Positions 8,814 to 17,165 of a stretch of DNA of 64,000 nucleotides are shown here, in pieces (position 1 is the stretch's first letter; each line of letters starts with the position of its first letter). This DNA is from Rhodoferax lithotrophicus. Its GTDB lineage: Bacteria > Pseudomonadota > Gammaproteobacteria > Burkholderiales > Burkholderiaceae_C. The translations under genes and the position numbers were made by a program. The DNA is taken from assembly GCF_019973615.1 (NCBI RefSeq), contig NZ_AP024238.1, forward strand, positions 4,113,989-4,177,988, written 5' to 3'. Under the pieces are notes generated by a model. The model was not told the origin of the DNA, ran no database searches, and worked only from the letters and a program-made list of their open reading frames with translations.

Positions 8814-10223
8814 ATGTCTTCAAGTTTGGCCACGGTTGCTTACATTGGCGCAACCATTTTGTTTATTTTGAGCCTGGGTGGACTGTCCAACCAGACCACC
8901 GCCTTGCGCGGCAACCTGTATGGCATGGTCGGCATGACGATTGCGGTGCTTGCTACCGTTCTGGGTCCACAAGTCACAGCAGCGGGGTTACCCTGGATCA
9001 TCGCTGCCATGCTGATTGGCGGGGCCATTGGACTGTATGCTGCACGTACTGTGCAAATGACGCAAATGCCTGAATTGGTGGCCTTGATGCACAGCATGGT
9101 CGGTTTGGCTGCAATGTTGGTGGGTTTTGCCACGTACATCGACCCCGCTGCCACTACTGGTTTTACGGGAGCAGCAAAAACCATTCATGAAATGGAAATT
9201 TATGTCGGTATTTTCATTGGTGCCGTGACATTTTCAGGCTCGATCATTGCCTTTGGCAAACTGTCTGGCCGCGTCAGTGGAAGCCCTGTTTTGTTACCAG
9301 GACGCCATTTTCTGAACCTAGCAGGTTTATTGCTTGTGATTTACTTTGGGCGCGCCTTTTTGCAAGAAGATGCCGGATTGACTCCTTTGATCGTGATGAC
9401 CGTGATTGCCCTGCTTTTCGGTGTGCACATGGTGATGGCTATTGGCGGTGCAGATATGCCGGTGGTGGTATCCATGCTCAACAGCTATTCAGGCTGGGCT
9501 GCTGCTGCCACGGGTTTCATGCTGTCCAACGACCTGTTGATTGTGGTAGGTGCCTTGGTCGGCTCCAGCGGCGCTATTCTGTCGTACATCATGTGTAATG
9601 CCATGAACCGCAGTTTCATCAGCGTCATTGCGGGTGGATTTGGCACCACCAGCGCAAAACCCACAGCGGCGGCAGATGGCGTGCAACCAGCAGGCGAAGT
9701 CACACCAGTCAGTGCAGTGGAAACCGCTGAGTTGCTGCGTGAGGCCAAATCAGTGATCATCGTGCCAGGTTACGGGATGGCTGTAGCTCAGGCCCAGCAC
9801 ACTGTTTACGAAATCACCAAATACTTGCGCGAAAAAGGTGTCAATGTACGTTTTGGCATTCACCCGGTCGCTGGACGTATGCCTGGTCATATGAATGTGC
9901 TTCTGGCTGAAGCCAAAGTGCCCTATGACATTGTGTTTGAGATGGATGAACTCAATGATGACTTTCCAAGCACTGATGTGACCATGGTGATTGGTGCCAA
10001 TGACATTGTGAACCCCAGTGCTCAGGATGATCCCAGCAGCCCGATTGCTGGCATGCCGGTGCTTGAAGTCTGGAAATCAAAAACCTCCATCGTGATGAAA
10101 CGCAGTATGGCATCAGGCTATGCTGGCGTAGATAACCCCTTGTTTTACAAAGAAAATAACCGCATGTTGTTTGGTGATGCAAAAAAAATGCTTGACGAAG
10201 TGCTGACTTCCTTAAAGGCCTGA
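8814..10223 (+). CDS. pntB: NAD(P) transhydrogenase subunit beta
   Basis: Second subunit of the membrane transhydrogenase, 469 residues. The first 260 or so residues are a series of membrane helices forming most of the proton channel (domain II). The C-terminal third is the NADP(H)-binding domain III, recognised by VPGYGMAVAQAQH and the later KRSMASGYAGVDNPLF stretch. It forms an operon with pntA (12-base gap, GAGGAG at 8802-8807). A strong intrinsic terminator follows about 17 bases after the stop, so the operon probably ends here. Confidence 0.97.
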   Translation: MSSSLATVAYIGATILFILSLGGLSNQTTALRGNLYGMVGMTIAVLATVLGPQVTAAGLPWIIAAMLIGGAIGLYAARTVQMTQMPELVALMHSMVGLAAMLVGFATYIDPAATTGFTGAAKTIHEMEIYVGIFIGAVTFSGSIIAFGKLSGRVSGSPVLLPGRHFLNLAGLLLVIYFGRAFLQEDAGLTPLIVMTVIALLFGVHMVMAIGGADMPVVVSMLNSYSGWAAAATGFMLSNDLLIVVGALVGSSGAILSYIMCNAMNRSFISVIAGGFGTTSAKPTAAADGVQPAGEVTPVSAVETAELLREAKSVIIVPGYGMAVAQAQHTVYEITKYLREKGVNVRFGIHPVAGRMPGHMNVLLAEAKVPYDIVFEMDELNDDFPSTDVTMVIGANDIVNPSAQDDPSSPIAGMPVLEVWKSKTSIVMKRSMASGYAGVDNPLFYKENNRMLFGDAKKMLDEVLTSLKA

Positions 10224-10240
10224 TCTCCATCACTTTAAAA

Positions 10241-10268
10241 AAAGAGGCCCTTGTGGGCCTCTTTTTTT
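10241..10268 (+). terminator. Rho-independent terminator of pntAB
   Basis: Perfect 10-base inverted repeat AAAGAGGCCC / GGGCCTCTTT with a TTGT loop, followed by a continuing T run. It sits directly after pntB. Confidence 0.93.
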
Positions 10269-10391
10269 ATGATTTTGGCGACTCTGATAACCCACCTCGT
10301 GGAGTGAGCTGTCTAATTAGGGAAAACACAGCTTACAGAACCTGACAAGCGGGTGAAAATCACTTTTTTATAAAAACTTGGAGAGATACCC

Positions 10392-12065
10392 ATGAGTGAC
10401 CGGATATGGCTGAGCAGTTATCCTGAAGGAGTGCCTGCAGACATTGATGTAACCCGTTATGCATCCATGGTTGACATGATGGAGGAGTCCTTCAAGAAAT
10501 TTGCCAGCCTGAGTGCCTACAGCTTCATGGGCAAAGAACTCACCTATGCACAAGTAGATGAACTCAGCCAGACTTTTGGCGTGTACCTGCAAAGTCTAGG
10601 ATTATCCAAGGGGGATCGTGTTGCGGTGATGATGCCCAACGTATTGCAGTACCCGATCGCAGTAGCGGGCATCCTCCGCGCAGGTTACACCTTGGTCAAT
10701 GTCAATCCACTTTATACGGCGCGAGAGCTAGAGCACCAACTCAAAGACTCAGGCACCAAAGCCATTGTGATTCTTGAAAACTTTGCAGCCACGCTGGAAA
10801 AATGTCTAGCAGCAACCCCTGTCAAACATGTTGTACTGTGCGCCATGGGCGACCAACTTGGCTTTCTCAAAGGAATGCTGGTGAACTATGTGGTGCGCAA
10901 TATCAAGAAAATGGTGCCCGACTTCAACCTGCCCACTGCGGTGCGTTTTAATGCAGCCTTAGCCAATGGAAGCAGCGGAACATTGAAAAAAATCGCCGTC
11001 AAACCCGATGATGTTGCGGTATTGCAATACACCGGTGGCACCACGGGTGTATCCAAAGGTGCGGTTCTTTTACATCGTAATCTAGTGGCTAACTTGTTGC
11101 AGTCAGATGCATGGTTTCAGCCTGCTCTTGGAAAAGTCCCACCGGGAGAACAATTGAATGAAGTTTGTGCCCTGCCGCTTTATCACATATTTGCATTCAC
11201 AGTTGGCATGATGCTGTCTATGCGTTTGGGTGGCAAACTTATTTTGATTCCAAATCCGCGTGACTTTGTTGCTGTGCTCAAAGAACTGGCCAAACACAAA
11301 ATCCATCTGTTCCCAGCCGTCAACACGTTATTCAACGGTCTGGCCAATCACCCTGACTTCCATAAAGTGAACTGGAGTAGCTTGGTAGCCTCTGCGGGTG
11401 GTGGAACTGCGGTACAGAGTGCAGTAGCCAAACTCTGGCTGGACAAAACAGGTTGCCCGATTTGTGAAGGATATGGACTGAGCGAAACCTCCCCGATCGC
11501 TACGTCAAACCCGGTCATGGTGACTGAATACTCGGGATCTATTGGAGTGCCCATACCCAGCACCTGGCTCAAGTTGCTTGACGATGACGGAAATGAAGTG
11601 GCACCGGGTGCCGCAGGCGAAATCGCCATCAAAGGTCCACAAGTCATGGCCGGCTACTGGCAACGACCTGACGAAACAGCCAAAGTCATGACACCGGATG
11701 GTTATTTCAAATCAGGCGACATAGGTGTGGTTGATGAACGCGGCTACTTCAAAATTGTGGATCGTAAAAAAGACATGGTCTTGGTCAGTGGCTTTAATGT
11801 ATTTCCCACAGAACTGGAAGATGTGGTGTCTCAGATGCCAGGCATTTTGGAATGTGCTTGTGTCGGTGTGCCTGACACCAAGTCGGGTGAGGCCGTCAAA
11901 CTGGTTATCGTCAAGAAAAATCCCGAACTCACTGAGGAACAGGTGCGTGCATATTGTCGCGAGAACTTGACAGGATACAAACAGCCCAAACTGGTGGAAT
12001 TCCGCACCGAATTGCCGAAAACACCGGTCGGTAAAATTCTGCGTCGTGAGCTTCGTAACAAATAA
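10392..12065 (+). CDS. fadD: Long-chain fatty acid-CoA ligase
   Basis: Activates fatty acids to acyl-CoA through an acyl-adenylate, feeding beta-oxidation or lipid synthesis at the inner membrane. Length is 557 residues, as in E. coli FadD. The AMP-binding signature YTGGTTGVSKGA is near residue 213. The motifs EGYGLSETSP (about 358) and KSGDIGVVDERGYFKIVDRKKD (quoted in part, about 440) are present. The C-terminal lysine motif PKTPVGKILRRELR, required for adenylate formation, is intact. GGAGAG lies just upstream of the ATG. The gene is followed at 21 bases by mtnN, with no clear functional link. Confidence 0.93.
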   Translation: MSDRIWLSSYPEGVPADIDVTRYASMVDMMEESFKKFASLSAYSFMGKELTYAQVDELSQTFGVYLQSLGLSKGDRVAVMMPNVLQYPIAVAGILRAGYTLVNVNPLYTARELEHQLKDSGTKAIVILENFAATLEKCLAATPVKHVVLCAMGDQLGFLKGMLVNYVVRNIKKMVPDFNLPTAVRFNAALANGSSGTLKKIAVKPDDVAVLQYTGGTTGVSKGAVLLHRNLVANLLQSDAWFQPALGKVPPGEQLNEVCALPLYHIFAFTVGMMLSMRLGGKLILIPNPRDFVAVLKELAKHKIHLFPAVNTLFNGLANHPDFHKVNWSSLVASAGGGTAVQSAVAKLWLDKTGCPICEGYGLSETSPIATSNPVMVTEYSGSIGVPIPSTWLKLLDDDGNEVAPGAAGEIAIKGPQVMAGYWQRPDETAKVMTPDGYFKSGDIGVVDERGYFKIVDRKKDMVLVSGFNVFPTELEDVVSQMPGILECACVGVPDTKSGEAVKLVIVKKNPELTEEQVRAYCRENLTGYKQPKLVEFRTELPKTPVGKILRRELRNK

Positions 12066-12086
12066 CCAGAGAAAGCAGGACCCTGT

Positions 12087-12836
12087 TTGACATTAGCCAT
12101 CATGAGTGCCCTGCTGGATGAACAGCGAGGGTTGCTGGAACAGTTAAGCCACCCGCGACGGGTACAGCGGGCTGGACGAACCTTTTGGTGTGGACAATGG
12201 TACGGCCAAGAGGTGGTACTTGTTCTCACCAAAATTGGCAAAGTGGCTGCAGCCACCACCACCACCACATTAATTGAAGCATTTGGCGTAGACCGCATTG
12301 TGTTTACCGGTGTGGCCGGAGGGGTAGGTGCCGGTGTCAATGTGGGTGACTTGGTGGTAGCAGATGCTTTTATACAGCACGACATGGATTCCAGCCCTTT
12401 ATTTGCGCGCTATGAAATCCCTTTGTATGGCTGCTCCACGCTGGCTTGCGATGTAGCCTTGAGCACTATCCTTTTGGAAGCTACTCATGCAGCATTGACA
12501 GGCACTACAGCCCACTTTTTTAATGAAAAAAATTTGGTGAGTCCACATATTCACCAGGGACTTATTGCCAGTGGAGATCAATTTGTCGCCAGCGCAGAGG
12601 TGGCCTCACAACTGCTCGACGGTCTACAAGCAGCTGGTTTCTCACCGCTGGCGGTAGAGATGGAAGGAGCTGCGATTGCCCAGGTCTGTCGCGACTACAA
12701 AGTTCCATTTGCTGCAGTACGAACAATTTCTGACCGGGCAGACGCACATGCTCACGTCGATTTTTCTGCCTTTGTACAACAGGTGGCAAGCCCTTGCGCA
12801 CTCTCCATCATGAGCCGGTTTCTCCAAATGCTCTAA
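12087..12836 (+). CDS. mtnN: 5'-methylthioadenosine/S-adenosylhomocysteine nucleosidase
   Basis: Hydrolyses the glycosidic bond of methylthioadenosine and adenosylhomocysteine, products of polyamine synthesis and methylation. Length is 249 residues. The family pattern is seen in the N-terminal AIMSALLDEQ, the GVAGGVGAGVNVGDLVV stretch (about 74-90) and the EMEGAAIAQVC stretch near residue 191, which holds the nucleoside-binding Glu and Met. A TTG start at 12087 is chosen because it restores the usual strand before 'ALLDEQ' and has GCAGGA 8 bases upstream; ATG at 12102 is the alternative. This gene and ahcY (42 kb) are two routes for SAH removal in one window. Confidence 0.88.
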   Translation: MTLAIMSALLDEQRGLLEQLSHPRRVQRAGRTFWCGQWYGQEVVLVLTKIGKVAAATTTTTLIEAFGVDRIVFTGVAGGVGAGVNVGDLVVADAFIQHDMDSSPLFARYEIPLYGCSTLACDVALSTILLEATHAALTGTTAHFFNEKNLVSPHIHQGLIASGDQFVASAEVASQLLDGLQAAGFSPLAVEMEGAAIAQVCRDYKVPFAAVRTISDRADAHAHVDFSAFVQQVASPCALSIMSRFLQML

Positions 12837-12860
12837 AAAAGAGCAATTGATGCTTTTTTA
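12835..12860. terminator. Possible bidirectional terminator between mtnN and corA
   Basis: A-rich arm AAAAAAGAGCA and T-rich arm TGCTTTTTT pair around a five-base loop, with a two-base bulge. It sits between two convergent genes and has T runs on both strands. The GC part of the stem is short, so strength is doubtful. Confidence 0.4.
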
Positions 12861-12879
12861 AAGGCTCCACAAGCTGTCT

Positions 12880-13866
12880 TTACTTCAACCAGCCACGTTT
12901 TCTGAAATACCACATGGGTACCAATGCGCTGGCGACCATCAGCGCCAATGCATAAGGGTAGCCCCAGGTTTGGGCCAGTTCGGGCATGAACTGGAAATTC
13001 ATGCCATAAATGCTGGCAATCAGAGTGGGTGGTAACAGCGCGACGCTGGCCACCGAGAAGATTTTGATGATTTTGTTCTGATTGATATTGATGAAACCGA
13101 CCGTGGCATCCATCAAGAAGTTAATTTTGTCAAACAGAAATGCAGTATGCGAGTCCAGTGAGTCAATATCACGCAGGATCTGACGCGCTTCTTCAAACTG
13201 CTCTGCGTTGAGCATTTTGGAGCGCATCATAAAGCTTACCGCACGCCGCGTATCCATTGCATTACGCCGGATACGCCCATTCATGTCTTCGTGACGAGCA
13301 ATGGCACCCAGCACCTCACCAGCCATGGCGTCGGTCACATCACCTGACAGCACTTTAGCGCTGGCTTTTTCAAGCTCGTCATAAATTTCCTCAAGGGTGT
13401 CCGCAGAATACTCTGCATCTGCATCAAACAGCTTGAGCAAAACTTCTTTGGCATCTTCTATCAAACCTGGTGCTCGACGGGCCCGCATGCGCAATAACCG
13501 AAACACCGGCACATCTTCATCGTGAATAGAAAACAGCACGCCTTTGCTTTTGAGCTGGTCATTCTCCAGATTCAAAATAAAAGCCACCCGCACTGTGTGC
13601 GGTTCATCTTCATCTGCCACCAAAAAGTCACTGCGAATATGCAATTCGCCATTGTCTTCTTTGTAAAAACGTGCGGATTCCTCGATGTCTTCATCCATTG
13701 CATCTTCTGGAATGGACAAACCAAAATACTGTTTGATCCAGCGTTTTTCTTCCGGTGTCGGTGACTCCAAATCAACCCAAATTGGTTGAAAACGCGACAA
13801 CTCTTCCAGAGATTCAATTTCCTCCTGAAACAAGCGGCCGTTGGCGAGGGTAAAAATGTTGAGCAT
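12880..13866 (-). CDS. corA: Magnesium/cobalt transporter CorA
   Basis: Pentameric Mg2+ channel of the inner membrane, 328 residues. A long cytoplasmic N-terminal domain with coiled-coil helices (roughly 150-260) is followed by two C-terminal membrane helices (about 267-290 and 300-320). The selectivity signature GMN is in the loop between them (IYGMNFQ), followed by the basic C-terminal tail RKRGWLK. The start ATG at 13866 has GGGAG seven bases upstream. The leader RNA in front of it can form alternative structures that involve this Shine-Dalgarno (separate entry), which points to translational control of expression. Confidence 0.95.
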   Translation of the reverse strand: MLNIFTLANGRLFQEEIESLEELSRFQPIWVDLESPTPEEKRWIKQYFGLSIPEDAMDEDIEESARFYKEDNGELHIRSDFLVADEDEPHTVRVAFILNLENDQLKSKGVLFSIHDEDVPVFRLLRMRARRAPGLIEDAKEVLLKLFDADAEYSADTLEEIYDELEKASAKVLSGDVTDAMAGEVLGAIARHEDMNGRIRRNAMDTRRAVSFMMRSKMLNAEQFEEARQILRDIDSLDSHTAFLFDKINFLMDATVGFININQNKIIKIFSVASVALLPPTLIASIYGMNFQFMPELAQTWGYPYALALMVASALVPMWYFRKRGWLK

Positions 13867-13960
13867 GGGCTCACTCCCAATTGAGGTTTGGCATCTAACG
13901 CTGAGGGGTTGAGGGAATGGCTTTCAACCCCGCGACGTGACTTTGGGAGTTGAAAGCTAC
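13867..13960 (-). promoter_or_regulatory. Structured corA leader RNA with alternative pairings that include the Shine-Dalgarno
   Basis: On the minus-strand RNA four segments can be defined. Segment 1 (957 to 943 of the 13 kb block, i.e. 13957-13943) pairs with segment 2 (13931-13920) in a 12-bp stem; one pair is G-U on this strand but A-C on the other, so the hairpin belongs to the corA transcript. Segment 2 (13931-13924) can instead pair with segment 3 (13912-13905) over 8 bp. That would free segment 1 (13950-13943), which is perfectly complementary over 8 bases to segment 4 (13880-13873), the Shine-Dalgarno region. The two folds are mutually exclusive. The ligand or signal is unknown; Mg2+ would be the natural guess. 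Confidence 0.55.
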
Positions 13961-14203
13961 CGACTGGGGCAGGTTTCCAAGACAAAATTCCTTTAATAAT
14001 CTTTTCACATTATCGCATTGTCAGTCCGATTTCGGCAAACCGTGTAGCTCAATGACCTGATATTGTTGCAATGCAACATAAAAATACATTGCATTCACTG
14101 CCAAGCCCGTGCATAGTCACTTCAAACGTTAAAAATATGGCTTTTCCCGGTTACCAGCTTGATTCTGGTCACCATTTTTACCCAAGAGCTTTAGGAGGCT
14201 TTT
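13961..14203. other. Remainder of the corA-hpf divergent gap
   Basis: The 337-base gap between corA and hpf holds the corA leader (13867-13960), AT-rich sequence likely to include both promoters, a perfect inverted repeat at 14064-14078, and the hpf ribosome site AGGAGG near 14191. A short open frame at 14071-14277 overlaps the hpf start in another frame and is not considered real. Confidence 0.5.
14064..14078. promoter_or_regulatory. Perfect inverted repeat upstream of hpf
   Basis: TGTTGCA-A-TGCAACA, two 7-base arms around one base, about 125 bases before the hpf ATG. It could be an operator for hpf or corA. The cognate regulator is not identifiable from the sequence. Confidence 0.35.
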
Positions 14204-14533
14204 ATGAACCTGACAATCAGTGGTCACCATTTGGAAGTAACCCCGGCTTTACGCAGCTATGTCACAACCAAACTTGATCGAATCAAAAGGCATTTTGATC
14301 AAGTGGTTGATGTCAGGGTGTTACTGACACTGGAAAATCAAAAAGAAAAGGAACGTCGCCAAAAAGCAGAATGCAATATTCACATCAAAGGTATCGAACT
14401 CTTTGCCGAAAGTGCTCACTCAGACCTGTATGCAGCGGTTGATGAACTGGTTGACAAATTGGATCGTCAGGTAGTTCGTCACAAAGATCGTGTGCAATCT
14501 CATGCGCACGAAGCCACCAAACGCTTGATGTAA
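14204..14533 (+). CDS. hpf: Ribosome hibernation promoting factor (short form)
   Basis: Binds the 30S A and P sites and promotes inactive 100S ribosome dimers in stationary phase. Length is 109 residues, the short HPF class with no C-terminal dimerisation domain. The sigma-54 modulation/S30EA fold is recognised by MNLTISGHHLEVTPALR at the start and by YAAVDELVDKLDRQV (about 76-90), followed by a basic C-terminal stretch. AGGAGG precedes the ATG. It stands before ptsN and hprK as in many betaproteobacteria, where rpoN is often just upstream; no rpoN is seen here. Confidence 0.93.
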   Translation: MNLTISGHHLEVTPALRSYVTTKLDRIKRHFDQVVDVRVLLTLENQKEKERRQKAECNIHIKGIELFAESAHSDLYAAVDELVDKLDRQVVRHKDRVQSHAHEATKRLM

Positions 14534-14547
14534 TTTAAACTCAGGCC

Positions 14548-14577
14548 AGCCGCCCGCTGGTGCGTGCGGCTTTTTTT
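14548..14577 (+). terminator. Probable terminator after hpf
   Basis: AGCCGC / GCGGCT arms around a 12-base loop, followed by a run of seven T. It starts about 15 bases after the hpf stop, so hpf and ptsN are probably at least partly separate transcripts. Confidence 0.65.
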
Positions 14578-14614
14578 GCGCCCGGATTTTCAGGGGGCAT
14601 CATTTCAACACATC

Positions 14615-15082
14615 ATGAATCGTCTTGCGTCTATTCTTTCTGCTGCACAAGTGCAAGTGCAGGTTGATATTTCCAGCAAAAAGAGAGCTTTTGAAGAAGC
14701 AGGTTTGCTTTTTGAAAATCTCCATGGCCTCAGTCGCGCTTTGGTGACTGACAGCCTTTTTTCGCGTGAGCGCTTGGGCTCCACTGGCCTGGGCCATGGT
14801 GTAGCCATTCCCCATGGTCGTATCAAGGGATTGAAATCGCCCATGGCGGCCGTGTTCCAGCTGGCTCGTCCTATTGCTTTTGAAGCCCCGGATGAATTAC
14901 CTGTTGGGTTGATGATATTTTTGTTGGTACCAGAGGCAGCGACCCAGAAACATCTTGAAATTCTCTCGGAAATCGCCGAAATGCTGAGTGACAGTCAACT
15001 CCGCGACAAGATGTCCGCCAGTACTCAGGCCGATGAACTGCACCAGTTGATCATCAATTGGCAGTCCGCCCAGGTAGCCTGA
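14615..15082 (+). CDS. ptsN: Nitrogen-PTS enzyme IIA (EIIA-Ntr)
   Basis: Regulatory phosphocarrier of the nitrogen PTS, which in proteobacteria controls potassium uptake, sigma-54 genes and other targets rather than transporting sugar. Length is 155 residues from the ATG at 14615. The phosphorylated histidine is H67 in GVAIPHGR, and the later stretch FLLVPEAATQKHLEILSEIA is the usual EIIA-2 core. An upstream in-frame ATG at 14564 falls inside the hpf terminator and is rejected. It lies 32 bases before hprK. This ptsN-hprK pairing marks the incomplete PTS of betaproteobacteria. Confidence 0.93.
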   Translation: MNRLASILSAAQVQVQVDISSKKRAFEEAGLLFENLHGLSRALVTDSLFSRERLGSTGLGHGVAIPHGRIKGLKSPMAAVFQLARPIAFEAPDELPVGLMIFLLVPEAATQKHLEILSEIAEMLSDSQLRDKMSASTQADELHQLIINWQSAQVA

Positions 15083-15114
15083 GTTTTTTCTCTCATGCCC
15101 CAGGAGTTTGAGCT

Positions 15115-16065
15115 TTGAAACCCAATGTAATCAGTGCCGATGTGCTGTTTGAAGCCTTTAGGGGCAACCTGCGCTGGGAATGGGTTGCCGGGCTGGGGGC
15201 CTCAGAGCGGCGCTTTGATGAAGTTGCGGTGCGTGCGGCCCGCTCAGGTGCCGACTTGGTGGGTTATCTCAATTACATCCATCCCTATCGGGTACAAATC
15301 CTGGGTGAGCGTGAAGTCGCCTATTTGACCAATGCCACCCCGGAAGACTGCGCCCGCCGGATTTCCCGCATTGTTACGCTGGAACCCCCTGTGCTGGTAT
15401 TGGCAGATGGGCAAGTTGCTCCAGATGCACTGCTATCGATGTGCGAACGTGCTCAAATTCCGATGTTTGCCACCGATGGCTCTTCTGCCTTCGTCATTGA
15501 TGTGTTACGTGCCTACTTGTCCAGGCACTTTGCTGACCGCTGCACCATGCATGGTGTGTTCATGGATATTCTGGGCCTGGGCGTACTGATCACCGGTGAG
15601 TCTGGCCTAGGTAAAAGTGAACTCGGTTTGGAACTAGTTTCCCGTGGCAATGGGCTGGTCGCTGATGATGCAGTTGATTTGTACCGAATCAATCAGGACA
15701 CGATTGAGGGCCGCTGCCCGGATTTGCTGCTGAACCTGCTGGAGGTACGCGGCATTGGCTTGCTGGACATTCGATGCATTTTTGGCGAGACCGCTGTACG
15801 TCGCAAAAAAGCACTACAACTTATTGTGCATCTGGTGCGCCGAGAAACCATGGAACGCGACTATGAACGCATTCCCTATGAACCCTTAACGCAGGATGTG
15901 CTGGATGTGCCTGTGCGAAAAGTGGTCATACAGGTAGTAGCCGGGCGCAACTTGGCGGTATTGGTCGAAGCTGCTGTGCGCAATACCATTTTGCAAATTC
16001 GCGGTGTAGATACCTATAAAGAATTTGTAGAGCGTCACCGCTTGGCGATGAACGAACCAGGCTAG
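15115..16065 (+). CDS. hprK: HPr kinase/phosphorylase
   Basis: Phosphorylates or dephosphorylates a serine of HPr, coupling PTS activity to energy state. Length is 316 residues. The Walker A loop GESGLGKS is at 161-168, preceded by the TMHGVFMDILGLG stretch with catalytic H146. The HprK signature around LLEVRGIGLLDIR (about 203-215) is present. The start codon is TTG at 15115, supported by CAGGAG 8 bases upstream and by the normal N-terminus. It follows ptsN closely and probably shares its transcript. The 3' end converges on fur with only 12 bases between. Confidence 0.95.
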   Translation: MKPNVISADVLFEAFRGNLRWEWVAGLGASERRFDEVAVRAARSGADLVGYLNYIHPYRVQILGEREVAYLTNATPEDCARRISRIVTLEPPVLVLADGQVAPDALLSMCERAQIPMFATDGSSAFVIDVLRAYLSRHFADRCTMHGVFMDILGLGVLITGESGLGKSELGLELVSRGNGLVADDAVDLYRINQDTIEGRCPDLLLNLLEVRGIGLLDIRCIFGETAVRRKKALQLIVHLVRRETMERDYERIPYEPLTQDVLDVPVRKVVIQVVAGRNLAVLVEAAVRNTILQIRGVDTYKEFVERHRLAMNEPG

Positions 16066-16077
16066 GCTAGCAGGTGG

Positions 16078-16506
16078 TTACGGCACACGGTGCTGACAAT
16101 GAGCACGTGTGCAATGCGCATAAAGGCTTAGCGCGTGGTCGACAATCTCAAATCCTTTCGCTTTTGCCACTGCATGCTGACGTTTTTCAATTTCAGCATC
16201 AAAAAACTCTTCTACTCGGCCACAGTCCAAACATACCAAATGGTCATGATGCTGGCCTTCATTGAGTTCATAAACTGCTTTGCCACTCTCGAAGTGGCTA
16301 CGTACCAAGATATCAGCCTGCTCAAATTGAGCCAACACCCGGTACACCGTGGCCAACCCAACATCGGAATGCTCTAGCAACAGCACCCGAAAAACGTCCT
16401 CTGCCGTCATATGGCGTTGCTGACCTTTTTGGAAAATTTCCAGAATCTTCAGCCTTGGCAGTGTAGCTTTGAGTCCCGTACTTTTCAGTTCATCGATCTT
16501 GGTCAT
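16078..16506 (-). CDS. fur: Ferric uptake regulator Fur
   Basis: Iron-dependent DNA-binding repressor of 142 residues. The winged-helix domain (ATLPRLKILEIFQ near residue 14, HMTAEDVFRVL, ATVYRVLAQFE) is followed by the metal-binding domain with HHDHLVCLDCGRVEEF (about 84-100). The C-terminal half ends in HCTRAHCQHRVP. ATG at 16506 gives the usual betaproteobacterial N-terminus (MTKIDELKSTGLKATLPR); an in-frame ATG at 16548 would add 14 residues with no family counterpart. It is divergent from bamE, a standard arrangement in Burkholderiales. Confidence 0.95.
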   Translation of the reverse strand: MTKIDELKSTGLKATLPRLKILEIFQKGQQRHMTAEDVFRVLLLEHSDVGLATVYRVLAQFEQADILVRSHFESGKAVYELNEGQHHDHLVCLDCGRVEEFFDAEIEKRQHAVAKAKGFEIVDHALSLYAHCTRAHCQHRVP

Positions 16507-16614
16507 TTGGTGCGCTAGAGAATTCAGTGGTGAGGCAACTGGCAACAACCTGGCGACGGCTCATCTTGAGGCTGCCAGTACAATGTTCAGCTCTTATTGT
16601 CACTTGGTTTGCCC

Positions 16615-17157
16615 ATGTTTGATTCTCTTGCTCATCGCGTCTGTTTGAGTTCTTTGGCAGCACTTTTGCTCAGCCTCTCTGCCTGTAGCAGCATGGACGG
16701 GGCCAGCAACCGCTTGGTCTCCATCGTGACACCTTACAAAATTGACATTGTGCAAGGCAATTTTGTCTCTCGGGAACAAGTCGCCGCTCTCAAGGAGGGC
16801 ATGAGTCGTAACCAAGTGCGCGACATTTTGGGCACCCCTTTGCTCAACAGTATTTTTCATACGGATCGATGGGACTATGTGTTCACCTTCAAGCGCCAAG
16901 GCATTGAGCCTCAAGCACGACGTGTGACCATCTTTTTCAAAGACGATGTATTGATCAAGGTACAAGCAGACAGCTTACCCAGTGAGGCCGAGTTTGTAGC
17001 ATCGCTGGATTCAGGTCGAAAATCAGGCCCTATTCCAGTGCTTGAAATGTCACCGGAAAGCTTGCAAACCACTGCGCCAACAACCCCGGTTGCTGCACCG
17101 CAATCACCTGTACCACGGACCACCAGTTACCCTCCGCTGGAAACCACCACCAACTGA
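16615..17157 (+). CDS. bamE: Outer membrane assembly lipoprotein BamE
   Basis: Accessory lipoprotein of the BAM complex, which inserts beta-barrel proteins into the outer membrane. Length is 180 residues, longer than E. coli BamE owing to a Pro/Thr-rich tail. A lipoprotein signal peptide ends in LSLSAC, so Cys24 would be the lipidated residue. The SmpA/OmlA core shows VSREQVAALKEGMSRNQVRDILG and HTDRWDYVFTF. ATG at 16615 is chosen; a TTG at 16597 would extend it without need. It lies 8 bases before dapB. Confidence 0.92.
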   Translation: MFDSLAHRVCLSSLAALLLSLSACSSMDGASNRLVSIVTPYKIDIVQGNFVSREQVAALKEGMSRNQVRDILGTPLLNSIFHTDRWDYVFTFKRQGIEPQARRVTIFFKDDVLIKVQADSLPSEAEFVASLDSGRKSGPIPVLEMSPESLQTTAPTTPVAAPQSPVPRTTSYPPLETTTN

Positions 17158-17165
17158 TTTTCAAA

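Noticed and set aside
13572..13985. Possible leader peptide or overlapping gene reading through the corA leader
   Set aside because: Starts at a TTG and continues far into corA in another frame; the protein looks random. The RNA pairing explains the conserved-looking sequence better.
14071..14277. 68-codon open frame in front of hpf
   Set aside because: Overlaps the hpf start in a different frame, has no ribosome site and no likeness to a known protein.
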